Shown in pieces: positions 8,504 to 18,847 of a stretch of DNA of 64,000 nucleotides. Both the position numbers and the translations under genes were made by a program. The stretch's first letter is position 1, and the number at the start of each line of letters is the position of its first letter. This stretch comes from Rhodoferax sp. TH121. Lineage in GTDB: Bacteria > Pseudomonadota > Gammaproteobacteria > Burkholderiales > Burkholderiaceae_C. The stretch covers positions 806,001 to 870,000 of the forward strand of contig NZ_NOXW01000022.1 of assembly GCF_002251855.1 (NCBI RefSeq). The letters are read 5' to 3'. Below the pieces are notes generated by a model. The model saw nothing but the letters and a program-made list of their open reading frames with translations, searched no databases and was not told where the DNA came from.

Positions 8504-9916
8504 ATGGCGACTTTCAAGGAAATCTCCCCCAACGCCTCCGCTGGCGAAAAGGTGACGAACTGGTTCGAAAACCGTTTCCCCACGGCGTTTGACGCCTACA
8601 AGGTGCACATGTCGGAGTACTACGCTCCGAAAAACTTCAACTTCTGGTACATCTTTGGCTCGCTGGCCCTGTTGGTGCTTGTGATCCAGATCGTCACCGG
8701 CATCTTCCTGGTCATGCACTACAAGCCCGATGCTGCCCTGGCGTTTGGCTCGGTGGAATACATCATGCGCGACGTGCCATGGGGCTGGTTGATCCGCTAC
8801 ATGCACTCCACAGGTGCTTCTGCCTTCTTCGTGGTGGTTTACCTGCACATGTTCCGTGGCCTCATCTACGGCAGCTACCGCAAGCCGCGCGAACTGGTCT
8901 GGATCTTTGGCTGCGCTATTTTCCTGTGCCTGATGGCTGAAGCCTTCATGGGTTACCTGCTGCCTTGGGGGCAGATGTCCTACTGGGGTGCCCAGGTGAT
9001 CGTGAACCTGTTTGCTGCTGTGCCTTTGGTTGGGCCCGATTTGGCCTTGCTGATCCGCGGCGACTTCGTCGTGGGTGATGCCACCCTGAACCGCTTCTTC
9101 AGCTTCCACGTGATCGCTGTGCCCCTGGTCCTGTTGGGCCTGGTGGTGGCGCACTTGCTGGCGCTGCACGATGTGGGTTCCAACAACCCCGACGGTATCG
9201 AAATCAAGGGCCCCAACGCGCCCCGCGATGCGGCTGGCCATCCCTTGGACGGTGTGCCTTTCCATCCGTATTACACCGTGCACGACATCTTTGGTGTCAG
9301 CGTCTTCCTGATTGTGTTTACCGCCATCATCTTCTTCGCGCCCGAGTTTGGTGGCTACTTCCTGGAGTACAACAACTTCATCCCGGCTGACCCGCTGAAA
9401 ACTCCTGCACACATCGCTCCGGTTTGGTACTTCACGCCCTTCTACTCCATGCTGCGTGCCATCACCAGCGAGATGATGTATGCGCTTATCGCCTGCGTGC
9501 TGGCTGCGGCTGCTTTCAGTATCTTTAAGTTCAAGATGCCCGCGATCTTCAAGGGCGTGTTGGCTGGTGCCGCTGTCGTGGCAACGGTGCTCATGCTTTC
9601 CATCGACGCCAAGTTCTGGGGTGTGGTGGTCATGGGGGGCGCTGTGGTGATCCTGTTCTTCCTGCCTTGGCTGGACTACAGCCCCGTCAAGTCCATTCGT
9701 TACCGTCCTGATTGGCACAAGTACCTCTATGGCATCTTTGTGATCAATTTCGTGATTCTTGCCTACCTCGGCGTGCAGCCTCCATCTCCTCTTGGTGAGC
9801 GTGTGTCGCAAGTGGGTACCTTGTTTTACTTCGGTTTCTTCTTGCTGATGCCTTGGTGGAGCACATTGGGTAAATCCAAGGAAGTGCCTGCCCGTGTGAC
9901 CTTTGCGGCCCACTGA
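8504..9916 (+). CDS. petB: Ubiquinol-cytochrome c reductase cytochrome b
   Basis: A 470-residue polytopic cytochrome b, the quinone-oxidising core of the bc1 complex. Typical regions are the early helix with IVTGIFLVMHYKPD, GWLIRYMHSTGASAFF (heme ligand His), MAEAFMGYLLPWGQMSYWGA, SFHVIAVPL (heme ligand His) and a PEFGG motif near the quinol-oxidation site. About nine hydrophobic segments are visible, and the C-terminal domain is fused rather than split into a separate subunit. AGGAAG precedes the ATG. It lies 11 nt after petA and 19 nt before petC. Confidence 0.96.
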   Translation: MATFKEISPNASAGEKVTNWFENRFPTAFDAYKVHMSEYYAPKNFNFWYIFGSLALLVLVIQIVTGIFLVMHYKPDAALAFGSVEYIMRDVPWGWLIRYMHSTGASAFFVVVYLHMFRGLIYGSYRKPRELVWIFGCAIFLCLMAEAFMGYLLPWGQMSYWGAQVIVNLFAAVPLVGPDLALLIRGDFVVGDATLNRFFSFHVIAVPLVLLGLVVAHLLALHDVGSNNPDGIEIKGPNAPRDAAGHPLDGVPFHPYYTVHDIFGVSVFLIVFTAIIFFAPEFGGYFLEYNNFIPADPLKTPAHIAPVWYFTPFYSMLRAITSEMMYALIACVLAAAAFSIFKFKMPAIFKGVLAGAAVVATVLMLSIDAKFWGVVVMGGAVVILFFLPWLDYSPVKSIRYRPDWHKYLYGIFVINFVILAYLGVQPPSPLGERVSQVGTLFYFGFFLLMPWWSTLGKSKEVPARVTFAAH

Positions 9917-9935
9917 GCGCCGGAGACTGACTGAC

Positions 9936-10691
9936 ATGAAAAAACTTCTGATTACCTTTGTGGCAGCTGTGGGCTTTGTTGCCGGTGCCCATGCAGCCGG
10001 TGGTGGCATCCCTTTGGACAAGGCGCCCGTCAAGACCAACGATTTGGTCTCCCTGCAAAATGGCGCCAAGCTGTTTGTGAATTACTGCCTGAACTGCCAC
10101 TCTGCAGCGTTCATGCGTTTCAATCGTCTCAAAGACATTGGTTTGACCGATCAGCAAATCAAGGACAACTTGCTCTTCACGACTGAAAAGGTCGGTGAAA
10201 CCATGAAGGCGGCCATTGACCCCAAGCAAGCCAAAGACTGGTTTGGTGCCAACCCACCCGATTTGACCGTGATTGCACGCTCGCGCGCAGGTGCGGGTGG
10301 TTCGGGTGCAGACTATCTGTACACCTACTTGCGCACCTACTACCCTGATGACACCAAGGCGACCGGCTGGAACAACTTGGTGTTCCCCAGTGTTGGCATG
10401 CCTCATGTGCTGTGGGAACTGCAGGGCAAGCGCGTCCCCGTGTATGACACGGTGGAAGAGCATGGGCACGAGGTGCATGTTTTCAAGGGCTGGAAGCAAA
10501 TCACGCCCGGTACTATGACCCCTGCCCAGTACGACCAAGCGATTGGTGATCTGGTCAATTACATGCAGTGGATGGGAGAGCCCGCACAAAACACCCGTGT
10601 TCGGGTGGGTGTCTGGGTCTTGCTGTTCTTGTCGGTGCTGACGCTGTTTGCCTGGCGCCTGAATGCGGCGTTCTGGAAAGACGTCAAGTAA
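9936..10691 (+). CDS. petC: Cytochrome c1
   Basis: A 251-residue heme protein of the bc1 complex. A cleavable signal peptide (MKKLLITFVAAVGFVAGAHA) leads to the periplasm. The heme attachment site is YCLNCHSAAF, the likely axial Met is in VGMPHVLWEL, and the C-terminal transmembrane anchor is WVLLFLSVLTLFAWRLN. The ATG at 9936 places the signal peptide at the very N-terminus. The terminator at 10740-10771 follows and separates petABC from sspAB. Confidence 0.95.
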   Translation: MKKLLITFVAAVGFVAGAHAAGGGIPLDKAPVKTNDLVSLQNGAKLFVNYCLNCHSAAFMRFNRLKDIGLTDQQIKDNLLFTTEKVGETMKAAIDPKQAKDWFGANPPDLTVIARSRAGAGGSGADYLYTYLRTYYPDDTKATGWNNLVFPSVGMPHVLWELQGKRVPVYDTVEEHGHEVHVFKGWKQITPGTMTPAQYDQAIGDLVNYMQWMGEPAQNTRVRVGVWVLLFLSVLTLFAWRLNAAFWKDVK

Positions 10692-10739
10692 AGTCGCGCG
10701 CTGTCGCATGGGCCTGTTAGGCCTAGGCTGATGGTGTCA

Positions 10740-10771
10740 GAGTGGGTCAGCCGAGGCGACCCACTCTTTTT
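10740..10771 (+). terminator. Rho-independent terminator after petC
   Basis: A 9-bp perfect stem GAGTGGGTC/GACCCACTC (10740-10748 with 10758-10766) and a 9-nt loop, followed by five T. It lies between petC and sspA on the coding strand. Confidence 0.88.
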
Positions 10772-10793
10772 CATTTTTTAGGAGTCTCTTGCC

Positions 10794-11405
10794 ATGATGG
10801 TGCTGTATTCAGGAACAACCTGCCCCTTTTCTCACCGTTGCCGTTTTGTGTTGTTCGAGAAAGGCATGGACTTCGAAATCCGCGATGTGGACTTGTACAA
10901 CAAGCCCGAAGACATCAGCGTGATGAACCCCTACGGCCAAGTTCCCATCTTGGTCGAGCGTGACCTGATCCTGTACGAGTCGAACATCATCAATGAATAT
11001 ATTGATGAGCGTTTCCCTCATCCCCAGCTGATGCCCGGTGATCCCGTGGATCGCGCCCGTGTGCGCCTGTTTTTGCTGAATTTCGAGAAAGAGCTGTTCG
11101 TGCACGTGTCCACCCTGGAAGCCCGCGCCTCCAAGGGTAACGAGAAGGCATTGGACAAGGCCCGCGCACATATCCGTGACCGCCTGACTCAGCTGGCCCC
11201 CGTGTTCCTCAAGAACAAGTACATGCTGGGTGAAAATTTTTCCATGCTGGACGTCGCCATTGCGCCGCTGCTCTGGCGCTTGGACTACTACGGCATTGAC
11301 CTCAGCAAGAATGCGGCCCCCTTGCTCAAGTACGCAGAGCGCATCTTCTCGCGCCCGGCCTACATTGAGGCGTTGACGCCGTCTGAAAAGGTGATGCGTA
11401 AATAA
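10794..11405 (+). CDS. sspA: Stringent starvation protein A (glutathione S-transferase fold)
   Basis: A 203-residue cytosolic GST-fold protein. SspA binds RNA polymerase and modulates transcription during starvation and stationary phase. The thioredoxin-like N-terminal half (VLYSGTTCPFSHRCRFVLFE) and the helical C-terminal half (ENFSMLDVAIAPLLWRLDYYG) are clear. The family retains the GST shape but generally lacks GST activity. AGGAG lies 9 nt before the first of two adjacent ATGs, which sets the start. It is paired with sspB, 16 nt downstream, as in most beta- and gammaproteobacteria. Confidence 0.93.
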   Translation: MMVLYSGTTCPFSHRCRFVLFEKGMDFEIRDVDLYNKPEDISVMNPYGQVPILVERDLILYESNIINEYIDERFPHPQLMPGDPVDRARVRLFLLNFEKELFVHVSTLEARASKGNEKALDKARAHIRDRLTQLAPVFLKNKYMLGENFSMLDVAIAPLLWRLDYYGIDLSKNAAPLLKYAERIFSRPAYIEALTPSEKVMRK

Positions 11406-11421
11406 GCTGCTTGGAGTTGCC

Positions 11422-11889
11422 ATGATGGATGCTGACAACGCCCAGTCCACACGTCCGTACCTCATTCGTGCTTTGTACGAATGGTGTACGGACAATGGCT
11501 TCACGCCTTTTATTGCAGTGCAGGTGGACGATTCGGTCCGCGTGCCACATGAGTACGTCAAGGATGGGGAAATCGTGTTGAACGTCAGTTTCGATGCGAC
11601 CAGTGCCTTACAGCTGGGCAATGAATTCATTGAGTTCAAAGGGCGTTTTGGGGGTGTGGCGCGAGACATTCTGGTGCCGGTGCACCGCGTGCTTGCCATT
11701 TATGCGCGGGAAAATGGGCAGGGTATGGCTTTTCCAGTGACTGCAGTCCCAGAAGGTGCTGCGCCCAAGCCCCCCGTGCCGGAGGCCAAGCCTGCGGTGT
11801 TGGCGCCTGTGCCTAGCTCAGAAGATGCCGGTCCCGACACTCCGCGTCCCCCTGGCGGCGGTCGGCCCGCTCTGACGCGTGTGAAATAG
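11422..11889 (+). CDS. sspB: ClpXP protease specificity-enhancing factor SspB
   Basis: A 155-residue adaptor that delivers ssrA-tagged, stalled-translation products to the ClpXP protease. The N-terminal substrate-binding domain includes RPYLIRALYEWCTDNGFTPF and the strand region with FDATSALQLGNEFIEF. The C-terminal part (about residues 112-155) is a Pro/Ala-rich flexible tail with no strong consensus visible for the ClpX-binding tip. It follows sspA in the same operon. Confidence 0.93.
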   Translation: MMDADNAQSTRPYLIRALYEWCTDNGFTPFIAVQVDDSVRVPHEYVKDGEIVLNVSFDATSALQLGNEFIEFKGRFGGVARDILVPVHRVLAIYARENGQGMAFPVTAVPEGAAPKPPVPEAKPAVLAPVPSSEDAGPDTPRPPGGGRPALTRVK

Positions 11890-11939
11890 ACGGCTTTATG
11901 TCCAATCGGGCGTCGTGCTTGATGTAGAATTCGGCCCGT

Positions 11940-12015
11940 GCCGCTTTAGCTCAGTTGGTAGAGCAACCGCCTTGTAAGCGGTAGGTCGTCAGTTCGAATC
12001 CGACAAGCGGCACCA
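11940..12015 (+). tRNA. tRNA-Thr (anticodon TGT)
   Basis: A full cloverleaf. The acceptor GCCGCTT pairs with AAGCGGC (12005-12011), there is a standard D arm, the anticodon stem ACCGC/GCGGT has loop CTTGTAA (anticodon TGT at 11973-11975), the T loop is TTCGAAT, and CCA is encoded. A TAGAAT -10-like hexamer (11925-11930) and a GC-rich discriminator (TCGGCCCG) lie just upstream, but no good -35 is seen. Confidence 0.96.
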
Positions 12016-12028
12016 TTTCACCCTCCCG

Positions 12029-12361
12029 TCATAGCTTATTTTTGCTTGGCGGCGACACTTGGACCTTTAAGCGAATTGAGTTAACCTCCCAGCCTTTGGA
12101 GCGCAAGTGCGCTTGCATGGCGGGAAGCAGTTGGCGCAATTTGGCTGCCACAGCATTGTTGTCCAGTAGCAGGCACCACTCGCTCCCATCAATAGGGCCG
12201 GCCTGAATTGCCATACGCAAGGTACGTGGAATCAGGCTTTCCAAGCTTTTGAGCCGCGCAGAAGATTCTGTTGCCAAGTCACTGAGTCGGGCCAAGGCAG
12301 GCGATTCCCGGCTTGCTTGCAAAGCAGATACGGCTCGGTGATTGCGGATCAAGGGTTGCAT
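12029..12361 (-). CDS. dciA: DciA/DUF721-like protein
   Basis: A 110-residue protein resembling the DUF721 (DciA) family, which in bacteria lacking DnaC or DnaI helps load or operate the replicative helicase DnaB. Support comes from size, the helical N-terminus (ESPALARLSDLATESSARL), the late region WEVNSIRLKVQV, and position: it is divergent from an M23 peptidase gene upstream of secA, an order also known in Pseudomonas. Sequence similarity in this family is low, so the call rests partly on context. Only 17 nt separate it from the divergent peptidase start. Confidence 0.65.
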   Translation of the reverse strand: MQPLIRNHRAVSALQASRESPALARLSDLATESSARLKSLESLIPRTLRMAIQAGPIDGSEWCLLLDNNAVAAKLRQLLPAMQAHLRSKGWEVNSIRLKVQVSPPSKNKL

Positions 12362-12378
12362 GAAGAGGGTGTTGGAAT

Positions 12379-13335
12379 ATGCAAGTGATTATCACGGATG
12401 CCTGGATGGCCAAGAGCCGAGCTTTCCATTTGAGCGGGGCCAAACTCTTGCTGTCGCTGTTCGCGCTGTCCATGGCGCTGATGCTCGTTTCAGCTGGCCT
12501 GTACCACTGGGTGTTTCTAAAAGGCGCACGCGAAGGCTGGCCTGTTATTGGATCTTTGGTGCGCCTGGTGGTTAAAGACGAATTTGCCCAGCGTGACCGT
12601 TATCTGCGCGAAAACATTGAAGTACTGGCCAAAAAGTTGGGTGAGATGCAAGCCAAGTTGCTCCAGTTGGAGTCTTTGGGCGAGCGCGTTTCTGGTTTGG
12701 CGGGAATCAACCCGGCCGATATCAAGGTGAAGCCGGGGCAAGGCGGGCTTTTGGTAGAGGGTCGACCTCTGACCTTGCAGGAGCTGGATGCGGGGCTTGA
12801 AGCGCTGGATGTGATGGCGAGCCAACGGTCTGAAGCCATGGCACAAATCGAGTCCCGTCTGTTCGAGCAAAAAATCAAGAAGATGATGGTGCCGACCCAG
12901 ACGCCAGTACCTGATGCCAACCTGGGCTCTGTGTTTGGCTGGCGCATTGATCCGATTACGGGGCGTTCTGCGCTGCACACCGGCCTTGATTTCCCTGCGG
13001 AGACCGGCACCCCGATCTACTCCGCGGCTGGCGGTATGGTGGTGACCCAGGAATTCCACTTTCAATACGGCAATATGATTGAGGTGGACCATGGCAACAA
13101 CCTTATTACCCGTTATGCACATGCCTCCAAGGTGTTGGTCAAAAAGGGTGATTTGATCAAACGTGGCCAGAAGATTGCCGAAGTGGGAACTTCCGGGCGA
13201 TCCACCGGGCCGCACCTGCATTTCGAGGTGCTGGTGCAGGGTGTGCCACAGGATCCGCAGAAGTTTTTGAATGCCGGGCGCAATCTTCCGGCTGCCCAAA
13301 CAGCGCAATCCAAAGCGGCCGATACGCAACGCTAA
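12379..13335 (+). CDS. M23-family metallopeptidase (LytM domain), membrane anchored
   Basis: A 318-residue protein with one N-terminal transmembrane helix (about residues 20-43), a coiled-coil-like periplasmic segment (about 60-180) and a C-terminal LytM/peptidase M23 domain (about 195-300). The zinc ligands are visible as HTGLDFPAE (His, Asp) and HLHFE (His-x-His). It probably cuts, or helps activate cutting of, peptidoglycan cross-bridges. A second ATG at 12406 would shorten the cytoplasmic tail by nine residues and cannot be excluded. It is placed before secA. Confidence 0.88.
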   Translation: MQVIITDAWMAKSRAFHLSGAKLLLSLFALSMALMLVSAGLYHWVFLKGAREGWPVIGSLVRLVVKDEFAQRDRYLRENIEVLAKKLGEMQAKLLQLESLGERVSGLAGINPADIKVKPGQGGLLVEGRPLTLQELDAGLEALDVMASQRSEAMAQIESRLFEQKIKKMMVPTQTPVPDANLGSVFGWRIDPITGRSALHTGLDFPAETGTPIYSAAGGMVVTQEFHFQYGNMIEVDHGNNLITRYAHASKVLVKKGDLIKRGQKIAEVGTSGRSTGPHLHFEVLVQGVPQDPQKFLNAGRNLPAAQTAQSKAADTQR

Positions 13336-13434
13336 AATCGGCGATTTGGTATTTGTGGTGGTGCGGGCGCACACGCGCTTGTCTTCCATCTGAATGCCCC
13401 CATTTCACCCAGACGAGAAAAAGGACTGCGCTGA

Positions 13435-13454
13435 TCTGCCACCCATGGTGGGGG
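13435..13454 (+). other. Hairpin in the secA leader
   Basis: In the 137-nt gap before secA, TGCCACC (about 13437-13443) can pair with GGTGG followed by GGGCA, enclosing a short CAT loop and ending about 20 nt before the secA ATG. In E. coli secA translation is controlled by secretion status through a leader; whether this hairpin plays any such part is unknown. The rest of the gap shows nothing else recognisable. Confidence 0.3.
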
Positions 13455-13472
13455 CAGGCCAGTCTTGCATGC

Positions 13473-16226
13473 ATGGCCATCAATATCCTTACCAAAATCT
13501 TTGGCAGTCGCAATGACCGCTTGCTCAAGCAATACCGTTCCGTGGTCGCGCGGATCAATTCGCTGGAGCCGCAGTTCGAGCAGTTGACTGACGATGGTCT
13601 GCGCGCGAAGACGCAGGAGTTCAAGGACCGCATTTCCAAGGGTGAGACACTGGACGCCATCCTGCCTGAGGCATTTGCCGTGGTACGCGAGGGTTCCAAG
13701 CGTGTCATGAAGATGCGGCATTTCGATGTGCAATTGTTGGGCGGTATGTCGCTGCACAACGGCAAAATCTCTGAAATGCGTACGGGTGAAGGCAAAACCC
13801 TGACTGCGACGCTGCCGGTCTACCTCAATGCCCTGAGTGGCAAGGGGGTGCACGTTGTGACAGTGAATGACTACTTGGCCAGCCGCGATGCCAAGTGGAT
13901 GGGACGCTTGTACAACTTCCTGGGTTTGACAGTGGGCATCAATCTGCCTCAAGCGCCCCGTGAGGACAAACAAGCTGCCTACCGTGCCGACATCACCTAC
14001 GGCACCAATAATGAATACGGTTTTGATTACCTGCGCGACAACATGGTCTACGAGGTGGCAGACCGTGTTCAGCGTGGCCTGAACTACGCCATCGTGGATG
14101 AGGTGGACTCCATCTTGATTGACGAGGCACGCACGCCGCTCATCATCAGCGGCCAAGCTGAGGATCACACGGACCTCTACATTGCCATCAACAAGGCGAT
14201 CCCGAAGCTGGTAAAGCAAGAGGGCGAAGCAGATCCCCGCACCGGTGAAGGCGTGACCAAGCCTGGTGACTTTACGTTGGATGAAAAAAGCCATCAGGTT
14301 TTCTTGACCGAGCAGGGCCACGAATCAGCCGAACAGATCTTTGCAGAGTTGGGCCTGATTCCTGCGGGTTCGTCGCTGTACGATCCGGCCAATATCACGC
14401 TGATGCATCACCTGTACGCGGCGCTGCGGGCCAATCACCTCTACCACCGCGACCAGCACTACGTCGTGCAACAAGGTGAAATTGTGATCGTGGACGAATT
14501 CACCGGCCGACTGATGACCGGTCGCCGCTGGAGCGATGGCCTTCACCAGGCTGTGGAAGCCAAAGAGGGCGTGCAGATCCAGGCAGAAAACCAAACGCTG
14601 GCCTCCATTACCTTCCAGAACTACTTCCGCTTGTACGGCAAGCTCGCTGGTATGACGGGTACGGCGGATACCGAAGCTTACGAATTCCAGGAAATCTACG
14701 GTTTGGAGACCGTGGTGATTCCGCCCAACCGCAAGAGTCTGCGGGAGGACCAGTTGGATCGCGTCTACAAAACCACGCGTGAAAAGTACGAAGCTGCGAT
14801 CAAGGACATTCGCGAATGTTACGAACGTGGCCAGCCCGTGCTGGTCGGCACCACCTCGATTGAAAACTCCGAAATTATTGCGCAGCTGCTGGAGAAGGAA
14901 AAGCTGCCGCACCAGGTACTCAATGCCAAGCAGCACGCACGTGAAGCGGACATTGTGGCCCAGGCTGGTCGCGCGAAGATGATCACCATTGCGACCAACA
15001 TGGCGGGCCGAGGCACCGACATTGTGTTGGGCGGCAATATAGAGAAAGCCTTGCAAGAAGTTGAGTCCGATGAGGCCTTGGATGCCACGGTCAAGGACGA
15101 AAAAATCAAGGCCTTGCGTGCGCAGTGGATGCAGGACCATGAAGCAATCAAGGCTCTGGGAGGTTTGCGCATCATTGCCACCGAGCGCCATGAGTCACGC
15201 CGTATCGACAACCAGCTGCGTGGCCGCTCAGGCCGCCAGGGTGACCCTGGTTCTTCGCGTTTCTACCTGAGTCTAGACGACTCGCTGATGCGTATCTTCG
15301 CGGGCGATCGCGTGAAGTCGATCATGGATCGCCTGAAGATGCCTGATGGCGAGGCCATTGAGGCTGGCATTGTCACGCGCAGCATTGAAAGCGCCCAGCG
15401 CAAGGTGGAGGCACGCAACTTTGACATGCGCAAGCAATTGTTGGAGTACGACGATGTATCCAACGACCAGCGCAAGGTGATTTACCAGCAGCGCAATGCG
15501 ATTCTGGACGCGCAGGACTTGGGCGCCCAGATTGGTTCGCTACGCGAGGGGGCATTTGAGGATTTGGTGCGCCAGTACGTGCCCGCAGAGTCTGTGGAAG
15601 AGCAGTGGGATGTTCCTGGTTTGCAAAAAGCACTTGCCGATGATTGGCAAATCAGCCTGGACTTGCAAAAGCAGGTGTCGGAAGCGAGTTCCATTACCGA
15701 CGAAGAAGTCGCCAGCACCGTGGTGCAAGCTGCCAATGCGGCTTTCCAGGCCAAAGTGGATTTGGTCGGCGCTGAAAACTTCACACAGTTTGAACGCATG
15801 GTGTTGCTGCAAAGCATTGACAGCCATTGGCGTGACCACCTGAGCGCGCTGGACTATCTGCGCCAAGGCATTCACCTGCGAGGCTATGCCCAGAAGCAAC
15901 CCAAACAAGAGTACAAGCGTGAAGCGTTTGAGCTGTTTGGCCAGTTGCTGGATTCGGTCAAGAACGACGTCACCAAGGTGTTGATGACGGTCAAGATTCA
16001 GTCCAATGAACAACTGGAGCAGGCTGCAGATGCCATGGAGGCGCGCGGCGAAAGCATTTCGAATGTGACGTACAGCGCCCCCACTGAGACTGGTGAGGTG
16101 CAAACCACGGTGGATACGGCTACCGTGAAGCCCAGTGTCAATGATGTGCCTCGCGTGGGCCGCAACGAGACTTGCCCTTGTGGTAGCGGCAAGAAGTACA
16201 AACACTGCCACGGCCAATTGACCTGA
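13473..16226 (+). CDS. secA: Preprotein translocase ATPase SecA
   Basis: A 917-residue motor ATPase that pushes unfolded preproteins through SecYEG. Walker A is MRTGEGKT with Lys108, the same residue number as in E. coli SecA. The DEAD-like box is [15 protein letters not shown], the second nucleotide-binding fold includes [10 protein letters not shown] and [11 protein letters not shown], and the C-terminal zinc/SecB-binding motif [13 protein letters not shown] is intact. The ATG at 13473 gives the canonical [16 protein letters not shown] start; an upstream in-frame extension is not family-like. argJ begins 10 nt after the stop. Confidence 0.98.
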   Translation: MAINILTKIFGSRNDRLLKQYRSVVARINSLEPQFEQLTDDGLRAKTQEFKDRISKGETLDAILPEAFAVVREGSKRVMKMRHFDVQLLGGMSLHNGKISEMRTGEGKTLTATLPVYLNALSGKGVHVVTVNDYLASRDAKWMGRLYNFLGLTVGINLPQAPREDKQAAYRADITYGTNNEYGFDYLRDNMVYEVADRVQRGLNYAIVDEVDSILIDEARTPLIISGQAEDHTDLYIAINKAIPKLVKQEGEADPRTGEGVTKPGDFTLDEKSHQVFLTEQGHESAEQIFAELGLIPAGSSLYDPANITLMHHLYAALRANHLYHRDQHYVVQQGEIVIVDEFTGRLMTGRRWSDGLHQAVEAKEGVQIQAENQTLASITFQNYFRLYGKLAGMTGTADTEAYEFQEIYGLETVVIPPNRKSLREDQLDRVYKTTREKYEAAIKDIRECYERGQPVLVGTTSIENSEIIAQLLEKEKLPHQVLNAKQHAREADIVAQAGRAKMITIATNMAGRGTDIVLGGNIEKALQEVESDEALDATVKDEKIKALRAQWMQDHEAIKALGGLRIIATERHESRRIDNQLRGRSGRQGDPGSSRFYLSLDDSLMRIFAGDRVKSIMDRLKMPDGEAIEAGIVTRSIESAQRKVEARNFDMRKQLLEYDDVSNDQRKVIYQQRNAILDAQDLGAQIGSLREGAFEDLVRQYVPAESVEEQWDVPGLQKALADDWQISLDLQKQVSEASSITDEEVASTVVQAANAAFQAKVDLVGAENFTQFERMVLLQSIDSHWRDHLSALDYLRQGIHLRGYAQKQPKQEYKREAFELFGQLLDSVKNDVTKVLMTVKIQSNEQLEQAADAMEARGESISNVTYSAPTETGEVQTTVDTATVKPSVNDVPRVGRNETCPCGSGKKYKHCHGQLT

Positions 16227-16236
16227 GAGTGCTTCC

Positions 16237-17466
16237 ATGCCTGTGAACCTTCCATTGCCCGAAGCGGCATTGCTAACCCCCATCCCCGGCGTGCGCATTG
16301 GGGTGACTGAAGCCGGTGTGCGCAAGCTAGGCCGCAAAGACTTGACCGTCGTGCTGTTGGACGAAGGCGCTAGCGTGTCGGGGGTTTTCACTTCCAACCG
16401 GTTTTGCGCCGCCCCCGTCCAGCTGTGCCGCGAGCATTTGGCGTCTGGTCAGTCCATGCGTGCCCTGCTGATCAATACGGGCAATGCGAATGCGGGTACG
16501 GGTGCGGATGGGCTGGCCCGTGCGCAACGCAGCTGCGTGGCCTTGGCCGCCAAGCTGGGAATTGCGCCCCAGCAAGTATTGCCATTTTCCACGGGTGTAA
16601 TCATGGAGCCCCTGCCGATTGATCGCATCGAAGCTGGCTTGGACGCAGCCATTGCCGATGCGCGTCTGGACCACTGGCTGAAGGCAGCAGAGGGCATCAT
16701 GACTACTGACACGCAGCCCAAGGCCTGCAGTGCCAAAGTCACCGTGGGTGGACGCGAAGTCAGCATTAGTGGCATCAGCAAGGGCGCGGGCATGATTCGC
16801 CCCAATATGGCAACCATGCTGGGTTTTATTGCCACCGATGCTTGCGTGAGCCAGGCCGTGATGCACCAACTGTCGCAGGAATTGGCGGAGGGTTCTTTCA
16901 ACCGCATTACCGTGGACGGTGACACGTCCACCAACGACTCTTTGGTCGTGATTGCCAGCAACAAGGCGGGTAACGCTGAAATTACTTCGCTGCAGTCGGC
17001 AGATGGATTGGCGCTCAAGGCAGCCATGCTGGGTGTGGCACGCCAACTAGCCCAGGCCATCGTACGGGATGGTGAGGGCGCTACCAAGTTCATCACCGTG
17101 CAGGTGGAGGGTGGGCGCACTGCGCAAGAGTGCCGCAAAGTGGCCTATGCAATTGCACACTCACCGCTGGTCAAGACCGCGTTCTACGCCAGCGACCCAA
17201 ATTTGGGCCGCATTTTGGCTGCTGTAGGGTATGCCGGTATTGATGATCTGGACCAGACAGGTATCGAATTGCATCTGGACGATGTGCATGTCGCTACGCG
17301 TGGCGGGCGCAATCCTAGCTACCGCGAAGAAGACGGCCAACGGGTGATGAAGCAAAGCGAAATCACCGTGCGGGTGGGCTTGGGTCGCGGTACCGCGACC
17401 GAGACCGTGTGGACGTGCGACTTTAGCCACGATTACGTCACGATCAACGCTGACTACCGCTCCTGA
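16237..17466 (+). CDS. argJ: Bifunctional glutamate N-acetyltransferase / amino-acid acetyltransferase ArgJ
   Basis: A 409-residue enzyme of arginine synthesis. It transfers acetyl from N-acetylornithine to glutamate (cyclic pathway) and, if bifunctional, can also use acetyl-CoA. The precursor self-cleaves before the Thr of the MATMLGF motif, seen here in [21 protein letters not shown], to give alpha and beta chains. The C-terminal [10 protein letters not shown] and the late [15 protein letters not shown] are typical. Whether it also acts on acetyl-CoA cannot be told from sequence alone. Confidence 0.95.
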   Translation: MPVNLPLPEAALLTPIPGVRIGVTEAGVRKLGRKDLTVVLLDEGASVSGVFTSNRFCAAPVQLCREHLASGQSMRALLINTGNANAGTGADGLARAQRSCVALAAKLGIAPQQVLPFSTGVIMEPLPIDRIEAGLDAAIADARLDHWLKAAEGIMTTDTQPKACSAKVTVGGREVSISGISKGAGMIRPNMATMLGFIATDACVSQAVMHQLSQELAEGSFNRITVDGDTSTNDSLVVIASNKAGNAEITSLQSADGLALKAAMLGVARQLAQAIVRDGEGATKFITVQVEGGRTAQECRKVAYAIAHSPLVKTAFYASDPNLGRILAAVGYAGIDDLDQTGIELHLDDVHVATRGGRNPSYREEDGQRVMKQSEITVRVGLGRGTATETVWTCDFSHDYVTINADYRS

Positions 17467-17477
17467 GCGCAACCTCT

Positions 17478-18362
17478 ATGACGGATACCCTGCCCCGAGA
17501 GTTGGCCGGTTTTTTGGCGCGTGCCGAGCTGTTTATGGCGCGCGTGGAGGCTTCCTTGCCGCATGGCGTGGAGCCGCCGGATTGGGAGGCTTCGATCGCC
17601 TTTCGCTACCGCCGTCGCCGTTCAGGCCAGGGCGTGATCACACCAGTGCATCATGTAGGCGCCATGAGCTTGGACGACCTGAAGGAAATTGACGACCAAA
17701 AAGAAAAAATCCAGCGCAATACGGCCCAGTTCGTCCGGGGTGCCACTGCCAACAACGTGCTGCTAACCGGCGCACGAGGCACCGGTAAGTCCTCCTTGAT
17801 CCGTGCCTGCTTGCACACCTACGCAGCCCAAGGGTTGCGTCTGATCGAGGTGGACAAGGCCGACTTGGTGGACCTGACGGATATCGTCGAACTGGTCGCT
17901 CAACGACCCGAGAAATTCATCGTGTTCTGTGACGACCTGAGTTTTGACGAGGGCGAGGCGGGCTACAAGGCCTTGAAGTCGGTGCTGGATGGCTCGGTGG
18001 CGGCTGCGACGCCCAATGTGCTGATCTACGCGACCAGCAACCGCCGCCACCTGCTGCCCGAGTACATGTCCGAGAACCTGACCTACAAACACACCGACGA
18101 CGGTGAGGTGCATCCGGGTGAGGGCGTTGAGGAAAAGATTTCTCTGTCCGAGCGTTTCGGCTTGTGGGTGAGTTTTTATCCTTTTAGCCAAGATGAGTAC
18201 TTGGCCATCGTGGCCCAGTGGTTGGCTGCTTTGGGTGTTTCACAAGCACGTATCGCAACTGCACGTGCAGATGCCTTGTTATGGGCGCTGGAGCGCGGCT
18301 CGCGTAGCGGCCGGGTGGCCTACCAGTTCGCCAAGGACTTTGCAGGGCGCGAGCAGGCATGA
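17478..18362 (+). CDS. DUF815-family AAA-type ATP-binding protein
   Basis: A 294-residue protein with a clear P-loop NTPase core. Walker A is LLTGARGTGKSSLIRA (about residues 95-110) and a Walker-B-like stretch is FIVFCDDLSFD. The C-terminal half resembles an AAA lid. It belongs to the DUF815 family of predicted ATPases, whose cellular function is not established. It lies 11 nt after argJ, and its stop overlaps the ATG of the Nudix gene (ATGA). Confidence 0.85.
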   Translation: MTDTLPRELAGFLARAELFMARVEASLPHGVEPPDWEASIAFRYRRRRSGQGVITPVHHVGAMSLDDLKEIDDQKEKIQRNTAQFVRGATANNVLLTGARGTGKSSLIRACLHTYAAQGLRLIEVDKADLVDLTDIVELVAQRPEKFIVFCDDLSFDEGEAGYKALKSVLDGSVAAATPNVLIYATSNRRHLLPEYMSENLTYKHTDDGEVHPGEGVEEKISLSERFGLWVSFYPFSQDEYLAIVAQWLAALGVSQARIATARADALLWALERGSRSGRVAYQFAKDFAGREQA

Positions 18363-18847
18363 CCATCCCCTTGGTTGCGGACCCGGGAGCTGCCCGTGTT
18401 GGAGGCACTGATCGCCAGGCCGTAGAGGTCGCCGTGGGGGTGTTGGTGCGCGAAGATGGCGCCTTCTTGTTGACCTCCCGACCAGCTGGCAAAGCCTATG
18501 CCGGGTACTGGGAGTTTCCTGGCGGTAAACTTGAAGCAGGTGAAACCGTAGAGCAAGCATTGCGACGTGAATTGTGTGAGGAGATCGGCATCACCATTGC
18601 GTCGGCCGTGCCCTGGAAGGTGGAGTTGGTCGACTACCCGCATGCTCTCGTGCGCTTGCATTTCTGCAAGGTGTTTGAGTGGTCGGGTGAATTGCAGATG
18701 CGGGAGGCGCAAAGCTGCTCATGGGAACAGCTCCCGGTCCAAGTCATGCCAGTACTACCGGGTACTGTACCTGTGCTGGACTGGTTTGCCGCTGAGCGGG
18801 CATACCAGGGTGCTACATATTCGATAGCTGTTAGCGCAGGTAACTAG
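18359..18847 (+). CDS. MutT-type Nudix hydrolase
   Basis: A 162-residue Nudix protein with a complete box, GGKLEAGETVEQALRRELCE followed by EIGI (G-x5-E-x7-REUxEExGU), and an upstream WEFPGG. This is characteristic of MutT-like enzymes that clean oxidised nucleotides such as 8-oxo-dGTP, often encoded near argJ and yacG in betaproteobacteria. The last 11 codons (ATYSIAVSAGN) and the stop lie inside a dispersed repeat (18812-18859), so the C-terminal tail appears to be repeat-derived. The substrate is inferred from the family. Confidence 0.9.
   Translation: MTIPLVADPGAARVGGTDRQAVEVAVGVLVREDGAFLLTSRPAGKAYAGYWEFPGGKLEAGETVEQALRRELCEEIGITIASAVPWKVELVDYPHALVRLHFCKVFEWSGELQMREAQSCSWEQLPVQVMPVLPGTVPVLDWFAAERAYQGATYSIAVSAGN

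Noticed and set aside
8273..10069. Long open frame antisense to petA, petB and petC
   Set aside because: It mirrors the codon bias of high-GC genes on the other strand, has no recognisable motif, and covers three well-identified genes.
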